Positions 1 through 5,706 of a stretch of DNA of 10,808 nt are shown one piece after another (the first letter of the stretch is position 1; the number at the start of each line of letters is the position of its first letter). The position numbers were made by a program, and so were the translations under genes. Under the pieces are notes generated by a model. It saw nothing but the letters and a program-made list of their open reading frames with translations. It ran no database searches and was not told the DNA's origin. The stretch lies in NCBI GenBank assembly GCA_030670165.1, contig DAOVCF010000047.1, positions 1-10,808 of the forward strand, read 5' to 3'. The DNA comes from Candidatus Stahliibacteriota bacterium. Lineage in GTDB: Bacteria; Hydrothermota; Tepidihabitantia; B3-TA06.

Positions 1-486
1 GCATACAAAGAACCGGGCATGGGAGTAAAACGGGTGCCCCTTGCCGGCTTGTTCCTGATAAAACCTTCCCCAGGGGAATTCGGCAGGAACAATACCTGCT
101 ACGAGATATCCGCCGTCTCGAAGCACCCTTCTGGCTTCGGATATTACCTTGCCAGGATCGTCAACAAAACAAAGGGTTACGATAAGAAAAACGGTCCCTA
201 ACAAGTTATCAGGGATTGGAAGGTTTTCCCCTACGCCTTCGATTACTCGAACACATCGGGAGCGGGCAATATCGGCAAGTTTTTTTGACGGATCAATCCC
301 CCATGGTATACCCAACGCCTGAGCGAAACGACCGCTGCCTACACCGATCTCGAACCACGGTTTTGGAAGTTCTGGCAAGAGTAACTTAAAAGCATCAACC
401 TCAAGGGCAAATATCTCCTTGCCAGCCCCATCAAACCAGGCGTCGTATCTGTTTGGATACCTTTGGAAAGGATCGGGTTTTCTCAT
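1..486 (-). CDS. Class I SAM-dependent methyltransferase (3' end cut off by window)
   Basis: A methyltransferase of the Methyltransf_11 kind, substrate unknown. The frame is open for 162 codons from the ATG at 486 down to position 1, with no stop, so the C-terminus lies outside the window. Visible motifs are the SAM-binding motif I EIGVGSGRF (residues 46-54), the following acidic strand end GIDPS (D65) and the post-II helix region DDPGKVISEARRVLRDGG (109-126), all in the expected order and spacing for the Rossmann fold. The start ATG overlaps the TGA of the upstream radical SAM gene as ATGA, so translation is probably coupled. Being last in a metallocluster-type operon suggests it works with the radical SAM protein or modifies a small molecule in the same pathway; that is inference. 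Family assignment is solid, function is not. Confidence 0.85.
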   Translation of the reverse strand, partial: MRKPDPFQRYPNRYDAWFDGAGKEIFALEVDAFKLLLPELPKPWFEIGVGSGRFAQALGIPWGIDPSKKLADIARSRCVRVIEGVGENLPIPDNLLGTVFLIVTLCFVDDPGKVISEARRVLRDGGYLVAGIVPAEFPWGRFYQEQAGKGHPFYSHARFFVC

Positions 487-1460
487 AATTGATCTGCCTT
501 GTTTTGCAAACCATTGCCGGACGAGTTGCCTAACTTCCTGATATAGAACCTGTTGCCCTGGTATTCGGTCTCGAGAAGTCTTGCTTGAGTAATCAACTTA
601 TAGATAATGTCCCAATCGCCCCCGGCCCGCTTCAGGAAATCCTCAACCGCATCTTCCCTCATGGGATGCACCGAGGTAATGCTCAATATGTCATCCTCAG
701 CGTTTCCGGTAAAGGCAAAGGCGTTCCCTTCGTAACCTATGAGATACTCTACATTGGCGATTCTCTCTTTAAATATCTGGTAAGCTCGATTTATGGTTTC
801 CTCATCCGGAGCCTTTGCCCATTCCTCCGCAGGCGGCCTGGTAGGAATGGAGACATAACTTACCGCAGGATTCAATCGAGCTATGAACTCCGCGGTTTCG
901 GTAAGCAGTTCGTCACTGTCGTTGAGGTTTGTAACCAGCATTGTTTCGGTTGTCAACTCCCCTTTAAAAGCTTCTGCAAACTTGAGCATCCCGTCCAGAA
1001 TCAAGTCCAACCGCAGTGTCCCATGAGGTCTATCTACTCGGTGCCAGGTTCCCTCGTTGACTGAGTCTACTTTTAACGAAACCCAGTCGGCCTTTGATAG
1101 TTCCGATCTCACATCCTCGCGCCATATTATGGAGGAGTTGGTTATCGCCGCAATCCTGTACCCCAAGGGTTTCAATAACTCAATCTCACGCCCAAGATTT
1201 CCATCCAGTGTGGGTTCCCCGTCAGGCACAAAGGTTATGTAATCGATGGGTTCCTTATTTCCTTTGGCTTTCTCTATCTTATCCTTCACCTGTCTGACTA
1301 TCTCTTCTGGTTCATAAAAGGACCTGCGATCAATCTCCATCTTTATGGTGCGGCCTAGCTGACAATACACGCAGGAATAGGTGCAAATCTTGGGTGGGAT
1401 GTTATTAACCCCCAGGCTTTGGCCAAGACGTCTGGATGGGACAGGACCAAAGATTATCAT
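483..1460 (-). CDS. Radical SAM protein, COG0731 (wyosine-synthesis-like) family
   Basis: A cytoplasmic radical SAM enzyme of 325 residues. The N-terminus FGPVPSRRLGQSLGVN is the family signature, followed by the [4Fe-4S] motif CTYSCVYC (C26, C30, C33) that binds the cluster used to cleave SAM. The sequence VPDGEPTLDGNLG (about 78-90) matches the SAM-binding glycine region of the TIM barrel. The C-terminal 70 residues (from HPMREDAVEDFL) look like a small winged-helix-type domain ending in RFYIRKL, usual in this family. Members are related to the tRNA wyosine enzyme TYW1/Taw1, but stand-alone bacterial copies near NifX-like genes have no established substrate. The start sits 20 bases after the preceding stop, with GGCAGG upstream; its stop overlaps the methyltransferase start. 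Part of the minus-strand operon. Confidence 0.92.
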   Translation of the reverse strand: MIIFGPVPSRRLGQSLGVNNIPPKICTYSCVYCQLGRTIKMEIDRRSFYEPEEIVRQVKDKIEKAKGNKEPIDYITFVPDGEPTLDGNLGREIELLKPLGYRIAAITNSSIIWREDVRSELSKADWVSLKVDSVNEGTWHRVDRPHGTLRLDLILDGMLKFAEAFKGELTTETMLVTNLNDSDELLTETAEFIARLNPAVSYVSIPTRPPAEEWAKAPDEETINRAYQIFKERIANVEYLIGYEGNAFAFTGNAEDDILSITSVHPMREDAVEDFLKRAGGDWDIIYKLITQARLLETEYQGNRFYIRKLGNSSGNGLQNKADQL

Positions 1461-1480
1461 AACCTGCCTTTAATCGGGAA

Positions 1481-1846
1481 TCAATGTCTTCCGTAGTCAG
1501 GCTGCTCGCACTCCTTAAGCGTACCTTGCGAGTAAGCCTTTACCGCCTCTTCGGCATCGGTCACATCGGTGAACACCGGCTTGATTCCCGCAGATTCAAA
1601 ATGAGCAATCGCCCTACGGCCCATGCCAGTGACTATTACCGCCTCACAACCCTTGAGCGCGTCCATGAACCACCCACCAGCATCATGCCCTTGACCTGAA
1701 TGAGACCCGGAATGCGGGGTATTGCTTTCGATCAACTGTTTAGAGGTAATCTCTCCCGACTCAACCTCGAATATGACAAAGCTCTGCGCCCTGCCAAAAT
1801 GTTGAGATATGGTCTTACCATCATCGGTAGGAACCGCTATCTTCAT
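1481..1846 (-). CDS. NifX/NifB-like iron-molybdenum cluster-binding protein (His-rich loop type)
   Basis: A small (121 aa) single-domain protein of the Di-Nitro_FeMo-Co family (PF02579; NifX, NafY, C-terminal NifB, orange protein ORP). The N-terminus MKIAVPTDDGKTISQHFGRAQSF is typical, with the conserved H16 in the SQHFGR motif. A loop with H45, H49 and H54 between strands is the usual variable, potentially metal-binding insertion. The second half, VIVTGMGRRAIAHFESAGIKP, is the conserved strand-turn-helix of the ribonuclease-H-like fold. The C-terminal tail has C113 and a terminal His. It probably carries or shuttles a metal-sulfur cluster; which one cannot be told from sequence. A strong ribosome site, AAGGAG, lies 8 bases before the ATG. 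It follows a second member of the same family by 28 bases, so the two may bind as a pair or represent different steps. Confidence 0.9.
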   Translation of the reverse strand: MKIAVPTDDGKTISQHFGRAQSFVIFEVESGEITSKQLIESNTPHSGSHSGQGHDAGGWFMDALKGCEAVIVTGMGRRAIAHFESAGIKPVFTDVTDAEEAVKAYSQGTLKECEQPDYGRH

Positions 1847-1874
1847 ATCTCTTCTCCTTTACCGTAGAGTAAAC

Positions 1875-2225
1875 TTACCAGTGAGAGGCTTTGTTCGCGG
1901 CCTGTACCGGCTGAATCTTGCCTTCTTTTACGAGTTCAATCGCCTCTTTAACCTTCTTGCCCTCTACGGAATAGGCCTTAATTCCTGCGGCCTCGAGCAC
2001 CTGATACGCCTTGGGCCCGAAATTGCCTGCAATAACCGCCTCGACTCCCTTATCGGCAAGCATCTGGGAAGTCTGCACGCCAACACCTCCGCCGGCGGAA
2101 AGGTTTGGGTTCTCAACTACCTCAACCTGATCACCGTTGATGATTAGAAAGTAAAGTGCGCGAGCGAACCGCACGTCAACTTGATCTTCGAGGGTCTTTC
2201 CGTTACTGGATACGGCTATCTTCAT
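1875..2225 (-). CDS. NifX/NifB-like cluster-binding protein (second paralogue)
   Basis: A 116-residue member of the Di-Nitro_FeMo-Co family (PF02579), divergent from its downstream neighbour. Recognisable parts are LEDQVDVRFARALYFLI (12-28; the usual family form is D-x-R-F-G-R, here F-A-R), VENPN (37-41), the glycine turn SAGGGVGVQTSQMLADKGVEAVI and AGNFGPKAYQVLEAAGIKAY (66-85). It lacks the His-rich loop of the other copy and ends in ASHW. Role inferred: binding or transfer of a metal-sulfur cluster in the cytoplasm, as for NifX and ORP. The ribosome site GGAGG sits 5 bases before the ATG. That ATG overlaps the TGA of the upstream FmdB-like microgene as ATGA, which argues for coupled translation. 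Confidence 0.9.
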   Translation of the reverse strand: MKIAVSSNGKTLEDQVDVRFARALYFLIINGDQVEVVENPNLSAGGGVGVQTSQMLADKGVEAVIAGNFGPKAYQVLEAAGIKAYSVEGKKVKEAIELVKEGKIQPVQAANKASHW

Positions 2226-2341
2226 CTATTCCTCCATTTTATGGATTTTCGCAGCAGCGCTTTTGTGTCTTCACTCATTGCATGGAACCGTTCAAAGACC
2301 TTGCCGCATTGCGGACGTCTATAAACATAGATAGGCATCAT
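2222..2341 (-). CDS. Degenerate FmdB-like zinc-ribbon microprotein (39 aa)
   Basis: A very short gene filling the space between the NifU-like and NifX-like genes. Its ATG (2341-2339) overlaps the NifU-like TGA, and its own TGA (2224-2222) overlaps the NifX-like ATG, both as ATGA; a second ATG at 2338 would give 38 residues. The start PIYVYRRPQCGKVFERF matches the FmdB/CxxC zinc-ribbon opening P-[TI]-Y-x-Y-x-C-x-x-C-G. The first Cys is Arg here (codon CGT, one base from TGT), only one Cys (C12) of four remains, and the second CxxC knuckle is absent. It may be a real coupling peptide, a non-zinc relative, or a decaying remnant. In the +1 frame near the end two adjacent Cys codons appear before a TAA, so a frameshifted short version is possible. 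Coding is supported by the two overlaps and the N-terminal match. Confidence 0.6.
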   Translation of the reverse strand: MMPIYVYRRPQCGKVFERFHAMSEDTKALLRKSIKWRNR

Positions 2342-2760
2342 TCCTGTTTCCGTCCCTTGCAAACCAACTCGGCCAGCGCCTGATGAAGCACGGCAGCGGC
2401 AAGCTGAGCGCAGTGCTCATGTTCAGGCGTCAAGCCGTCAAGGAAGCCCTTGATCGCAGAAGCGGTAATACCTGCCGCTTCCTCAAGAGTTTTGCCCCAG
2501 GCAAGAGTGCTCATCGCACTGCCGCACGCTAAAGTTCCTTCACAGCCGTCGGTAAGAAAACGAATCTCTTTGATTCTGCCGTTCTGCTCACGAAGCGAAA
2601 GATAGATGGTGTCGCCGCAAGCGCCAGTGTAGCTTACCGATACGTCCGCGTTCTGCACCTCGCCAACGTTGCGCGGTTCGTAGGCATGATCGAGAAAGGT
2701 ATCCGAGCCTTCACCGAAAAGCCTTTTCCAGACCTCAGCCATGGTTTGCTCATCAGACAT
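2338..2760 (-). CDS. NifU/IscU-like iron-sulfur cluster scaffold
   Basis: A 140-residue NifU N-terminal-domain (IscU-type) protein. It opens with an extra segment and then HAYEPRNVGEV (25-35), the conserved N-terminal region. The three ligand cysteines expected from IscU are all present: C48 in GACGDT (with D50), C79 in ACGSAMS and C117 in HEHC. An additional C73 lies in TDGCEG and C134 near the end. Such proteins build [2Fe-2S] or [4Fe-4S] clusters and hand them to targets. Here the likely recipients are the ferredoxin ATPases, NifX-like proteins or radical SAM enzyme of the same locus (inference). No ribosome site precedes the ATG. Instead a near-perfect promoter ends 5 bases before it, so the transcript may be leaderless. 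M7 is an alternative start, also without a clear ribosome site. Confidence 0.92.
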   Translation of the reverse strand: MSDEQTMAEVWKRLFGEGSDTFLDHAYEPRNVGEVQNADVSVSYTGACGDTIYLSLREQNGRIKEIRFLTDGCEGTLACGSAMSTLAWGKTLEEAAGITASAIKGFLDGLTPEHEHCAQLAAAVLHQALAELVCKGRKQE

Positions 2761-2765
2761 ACCGA

Positions 2766-2793
2766 ATTATAAGCTTTAAGGGGGAGGTATCAA
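2766..2793 (-). promoter_or_regulatory. Sigma70-like promoter P2 for the NifU-like gene (leaderless)
   Basis: On the minus strand, TTGATA (2793-2788), a 16-base spacer and a perfect TATAAT (2771-2766). Only 5 bases separate the -10 from the ATG at 2760, so transcription would begin at or within a base or two of the start codon. The -35 occupies the loop and closing base pair of the hairpin at 2780-2801. Confidence 0.65.
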
Positions 2794-2801
2794 CCTCCCC
2801 C
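2780..2801 (-). terminator. Strong hairpin after the DUF5320 gene, possible weak terminator
   Basis: A perfect 9-bp stem GGGGGAGGT/ACCTCCCCC with a 4-base loop, starting 7 bases after the TAA of the DUF5320 gene. On the minus strand it is followed only by TTAAAG, a poor U-tract, so it may terminate incompletely or protect the upstream transcript's 3' end. It physically overlaps the -35 of promoter P2. Confidence 0.5.
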
Positions 2802-2808
2802 TTTTGGT

Positions 2809-3180
2809 TTATTTAGCCGGTTTTTCCTTCCCAAGCTCTGCGATGCGTTCACGCATCGCCTTCATGTCTTCCTCGGCGTACTTGAGCTGATCGCGCAGCA
2901 TGCGAAGCTCGTCCTCGCGGGAAGGTGATTGATAAGCCGGGGCTTGCTGAGGGTAGTATCCGGACTCATAGCCGGGGTATGCCCCGCCGGGACCCCAGCC
3001 GCGGCCCCAGCCCATGCCTCTACCATAACCTCTACCGAAGCCGCGACCAAATCCTCGGCCCCAGCCGCGTCCGCCCCACGGGTTCATGTATCCGGGAACC
3101 TGGTAACCTGCGCAAAAACCAGCGGCTCTGCCGGTCATGGGTCCTTGACCTGCGGGTCCTGTTCTATCTCCACCTGGCAT
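2809..3180 (-). CDS. DUF5320 Gly/Arg-rich protein with C-terminal coiled coil
   Basis: A 123-residue protein of the DUF5320 type. The N-terminus MPGGDRTGPAGQGPMTGRAA, with C23 just after it, is the family signature, seen next to NifX-like genes in many anaerobes. Residues 36-66 are a low-complexity Gly/Arg/aromatic stretch (repeats of G-[RF]-G-x-G-R-G). Residues 71-85 are Tyr/Gln/Pro-rich, and residues 87-117 form a charged heptad-like helix (EDELRMLRDQLKYAEEDMKA) likely to be a coiled coil. No enzymatic motif is present. Function is unknown; a flexible scaffold or metal-associated partner is a guess from location. A perfect AAGGAGG ribosome site lies 6 bases before the ATG. An overlapping minus-strand frame at 2862-3050 is a shadow. 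Confidence 0.85.
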   Translation of the reverse strand: MPGGDRTGPAGQGPMTGRAAGFCAGYQVPGYMNPWGGRGWGRGFGRGFGRGYGRGMGWGRGWGPGGAYPGYESGYYPQQAPAYQSPSREDELRMLRDQLKYAEEDMKAMRERIAELGKEKPAK

Positions 3181-3215
3181 TACTGCCTCCTTTGTTTGTT
3201 TTGTTTACAAGAATC

Positions 3216-3443
3216 TTATCCACGAACCATCTTTGCCCCGCACTTGGGGCAGGTGTGTTCAAAACAAGGGGTACCGCGTTGATGCGGCGTTCGCGCCCCG
3301 CACTGTGGGCAAACGCATTCGCCACCCGGGCCAATACCCTGACCGCCGCCTCGACCCATTCCTCGCCCTCCTCGCCCTTGACCTTGACCTCCTCCTTGCC
3401 CCATACCTTGTCCTCCACCTTGTCCTGTTCCTTGTCTTTTCAT
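3216..3443 (-). CDS. Zinc-ribbon protein with Gly/Gln-rich N-terminal tail
   Basis: A 75-residue protein in two parts. Residues 4-40 are almost only Gly, Gln, Arg and Met in G-x-G-Q repeats. Residues 43-75 hold a rubredoxin/zinc-ribbon-like pair of knuckles, CVCPQCG (C43, C45, C48) and CPKCGAKMVRG (C65, C68), with an extra C60. Similar short ribbon proteins ending in CPKCG-x-x-M-x-R accompany NifX/MinD-ferredoxin loci in anaerobes; their role is not established. The ATG overlaps the TGA of the upstream ATPase gene as ATGA, and AAGGAG sits about 5 bases before it. Overlapping open frames on both strands here (for example minus 3164-3418) are by-products of the GC-rich repeat codons. Confidence 0.85.
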   Translation of the reverse strand: MKRQGTGQGGGQGMGQGGGQGQGRGGRGMGRGGGQGIGPGGECVCPQCGARTPHQRGTPCFEHTCPKCGAKMVRG

Positions 3444-5245
3444 GTTTTCTCCTTTTCAAACTCGGCTAACACCCTCTCCGTTATCTCTTGCAGAAGCTCT
3501 GCCTGACTGCAGGCGGGATCTGCCGACGGAATCTGAGCCCTTGTTATGCTTTCGGTAATGGTTCGGTCGAACGGAATTCTACCCAGAACGGGCACGTTCT
3601 GATCCCTGCAAAACCCCTCGATCTCTTCGGTGAGCTTCAGAGATAGATCATACTTGTTGATTACGACCCAGCGCTTCAGTGAAAAGAAGTCAAGCAGCTC
3701 GAGTATCCGTTTGAGGTCGTGCAGGCTGGAACGGCTCGGCTCGGCCACCAGCAGAACCCCGTGCGTGCCGGTAATGGCCGCGTTGACCGGGCATCCTATC
3801 CCAGGCGAACCGTCTATGAGGATATTCCCTGCGCCGTTCTCAGAACAGGTACGCTCAGCGTGCTTGCGAACCTGGGTTACGAGCCGGCCTGATGCCTCGG
3901 CTCCCGCAAAAAGCTCCGCTGTAACCATTTCCCCATACGAAGTTTGCATGATTTTAATTTGACCTGAAAGCGGTCTCTGCAATGCAACGGCATTCGGTTC
4001 GACAGGGCAGACGATCTGACACAAACCGCACCCCTCACAGGTAAGCTCGGAGACTTCCGCTTTGCCGTTCTTCATAACAATCGCCGAGAAATGACAGCTC
4101 TGTGCGCACTTGCCGCAACCGGTGCACAACTCAGGATTGATCACTGCCTTAAGCCCGGAGGAAAAGGGGATGCGTTCCTTGACCTCGCCGGAAAACAGTA
4201 TCCCCAGATTGGCCGCGTCAACGTCGGCATCAGCCGCAACCTTGTTTTGCCACGCAGCGACAAGGCAGGCGGTAAGCATGGTCTTTCCGGTCCCGCCCTT
4301 GCCTGAAAGAACCGGAAAGGAAGAAAACAGAGATACGTTCGCCGCAGATTCAGAGGAGCTAGAAACCTTATCCAAAATCTTCTCTTCAGATTTGACGAAA
4401 TCCGGAAGCGAGTAATTTTCAATGTCCTTCAGTTTGCCGGCCAACTCGGAAAATACATCCCGCCACTTCACCTGCCCGGCAATCAGTTTCCCCTCGGCGT
4501 AAGAGGCGGCAATCCGGCGATCAAAGGGAATGCGAGCAAGGATAGGAATACCCTGATCTTTACAGTAGCGTTCGACCTTCTCATCGCCGATATCCGCACG
4601 GTTCAGGAGAACCGCGTGAGGGATTCTCAATTTAGTAAGCGTATCCCGTGCAAGCTTGAGGTCGTGCAAACCGAAGGGCGTGGGTTCGGTCACCAAAAGA
4701 CACGCATCCGCCTTACGAACGGCGGCAACCGCAGAACAGGAGGTTCCGGGCGGGGCGTCGAGGATAACCATTTCAGAATCCTTGAGGGAATCCACAACCT
4801 CCTCGATTACCTCGGCGCTGCGAAGCTGACCTACGGCAAGGGAGCCGTCAACGAATCTTTTATTATCTGAGAACGTGCCGGTGCGAACCTTTCCAAGAAC
4901 GTAAGGCTTCTCCTTTATTGCCCCTTCAGGACAGACCGCTGAACACACCCCGCACCCGTGGCACAACTCGTTGAACAAAAGAACCTTGCCCTTAACCACT
5001 GCAAGGGCGTTGAACTGGCATTTGCGAGCGCACTCACCGCAGCCGGTGCAGCGTTCATTGTCGATCTCCGGGACCTGAACGTAAACCTCTTTGGTATCCG
5101 AGATTTGCGGTGCAAGGAACAGATGACCGTTCGGCTCCTCCGCGTCGCAATCGGCATACGTGGCACCGGGAATGACCGCAGCAAGATTGGTCGCAACAAG
5201 GGTCTTGCCGGTACCGCCCTTGCCCGAGGCAACGGCAATAATCAT
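3440..5245 (-). CDS. Fused tandem MinD-like P-loop ATPase with two ferredoxin inserts
   Basis: A 601-residue fusion of two complete COG1149-type proteins (MinD/ParA-superfamily ATPase with inserted 2[4Fe-4S] ferredoxin), normally encoded as two neighbouring genes of roughly 280-300 codons. Half one has a deviant Walker A GKGGTGKT (8-15), D33/D35, ferredoxin cysteines C66/69/72/76 and C95/98/101/105, and switch II DAPPG (163-167). Half two repeats this: GKGGTGKT (315-322), D339/341/343, C374/377/380/384 and C403/406/409/413, and DGSPG (478-482). A Ser/Lys/Glu-rich linker covers about residues 281-308. All catalytic and cluster ligands look intact. Related ATPases load or transfer Fe-S or metal clusters and occur in the orange-protein complex; that role is inferred here. 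The ATG overlaps the DUF134 stop as ATGA, with AGGAGG just upstream. No ribosome site or start codon is visible at the second half, so it is a true fusion in this sequence. Confidence 0.93.
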   Translation of the reverse strand: MIIAVASGKGGTGKTLVATNLAAVIPGATYADCDAEEPNGHLFLAPQISDTKEVYVQVPEIDNERCTGCGECARKCQFNALAVVKGKVLLFNELCHGCGVCSAVCPEGAIKEKPYVLGKVRTGTFSDNKRFVDGSLAVGQLRSAEVIEEVVDSLKDSEMVILDAPPGTSCSAVAAVRKADACLLVTEPTPFGLHDLKLARDTLTKLRIPHAVLLNRADIGDEKVERYCKDQGIPILARIPFDRRIAASYAEGKLIAGQVKWRDVFSELAGKLKDIENYSLPDFVKSEEKILDKVSSSSESAANVSLFSSFPVLSGKGGTGKTMLTACLVAAWQNKVAADADVDAANLGILFSGEVKERIPFSSGLKAVINPELCTGCGKCAQSCHFSAIVMKNGKAEVSELTCEGCGLCQIVCPVEPNAVALQRPLSGQIKIMQTSYGEMVTAELFAGAEASGRLVTQVRKHAERTCSENGAGNILIDGSPGIGCPVNAAITGTHGVLLVAEPSRSSLHDLKRILELLDFFSLKRWVVINKYDLSLKLTEEIEGFCRDQNVPVLGRIPFDRTITESITRAQIPSADPACSQAELLQEITERVLAEFEKEKT

Positions 5246-5598
5246 CTGCCTCCTCTCCAGCCATGCCTGCCCCGACCCTGCCAGTAACGACAGCTTACTG
5301 GACGGTCGGCAATGGAATATGCTCCACCTTTAACCTGAATCCCCTTGCCGTTGATGAACGCATCCACCAGCTTGCGCCTTGCTGAATCCAAGACACGACC
5401 AAAGGTGGCTCGTGAAACCCCCATCGCCTGCGCCGCTTCTTCCTGATAAAGCCCTTCCAGATCGGCAAGTCGAAGCGCCTCAACCTCCTCGTGAGTCAGT
5501 GAAACGAGTTCCAACTCCCGCATGGGAATATCCTTGGGACCGAAGAAGCTGATCCCGAACTCGCTTTGAATCATCCGATACTTACGGGGCCTAGGCAT
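5242..5598 (-). CDS. DUF134 (UPF0251) helix-turn-helix regulator
   Basis: A 118-residue DNA-binding protein, probably the local regulator of the operon it heads. The N-terminus MPRPRKYRMI is the family hallmark, followed by PMRELELVSLTHEEVEALRL (25-44). A sigma70-region-4-like helix-turn-helix lies around 49-75 (YQEEAAQAMGVSRATFGRVL). The tail ends in a short Gly/Arg/Trp stretch (YWQGRGRHGWRGGR). A longer reading from the ATG at 5628 adds 10 residues, but that ATG overlaps the -10 box of the promoter. The start at 5598 gives the canonical N-terminus and has AAGGAA 4 bases upstream, so I chose it. DUF134 genes commonly sit beside NifX/MinD-ferredoxin genes; autoregulation is plausible but unproven. 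Confidence 0.92.
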   Translation of the reverse strand: MPRPRKYRMIQSEFGISFFGPKDIPMRELELVSLTHEEVEALRLADLEGLYQEEAAQAMGVSRATFGRVLDSARRKLVDAFINGKGIQVKGGAYSIADRPVSCRYWQGRGRHGWRGGR

Positions 5599-5626
5599 GA
5601 CTTCCTTGAGTTTTGAGCATATGTTC

Positions 5627-5654
5627 ATTATAATCAGGATTGAATGGATGTCAA
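5627..5654 (-). promoter_or_regulatory. Consensus promoter P1 for the DUF134-ATPase operon
   Basis: On the minus strand, a perfect TTGACA (5654-5649), 16 bases, and a perfect TATAAT (5632-5627). Expected transcription start is near 5620, about 20 bases before the DUF134 ATG at 5598. It directly follows the terminator of the preceding gene. Confidence 0.85.
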
Positions 5655-5660
5655 GGCATT

Positions 5661-5691
5661 AAAAAAAGCCCGCAGGTTTTCCCGCGGGCTT
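5661..5691 (-). terminator. Rho-independent terminator of the Cys/His-rich gene
   Basis: An 11-bp stem (5666-5676 with 5681-5691) and a 4-base loop, followed on the minus strand by a run of seven T (two within the stem). The single imperfect pair (5674/5683) is a G-U wobble in minus-strand RNA but an A-C mismatch in plus-strand RNA, which supports minus-strand use. Confidence 0.9.
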
Positions 5692-5706
5692 AGAGGAACT
5701 CAATGC

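Noticed and set aside
585..1064. 159-codon open frame on the plus strand
   Set aside because: It lies antisense inside the clearly real radical SAM gene, has no ribosome site and no recognisable motif.
3164..3418. 84-codon minus-strand frame overlapping the zinc-ribbon gene
   Set aside because: The competing frame at 3216-3443 has the CxxC motifs, a good ribosome site and the ATGA overlap; this one is a charged low-complexity shadow.
3281..3440. Gly/Gln codon repeats considered as a tandem DNA repeat or CRISPR-like array
   Set aside because: The repetition follows codon phase inside a coding frame and lacks uniform units or unique spacers.
2925..3506. 193-codon open frame on the plus strand
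   Set aside because: It is antisense to the DUF5320 and zinc-ribbon genes; Gly/Arg-rich codons on one strand leave the opposite strand open, giving a Ser/Pro/Leu-rich artefact.
5625..5650. Imperfect inverted repeat TTCATT/AATGGA across promoter P1 as an operator
   Set aside because: Only 5 of 6 positions match with a wide spacer, which is expected by chance; no second copy was seen at the other promoters.
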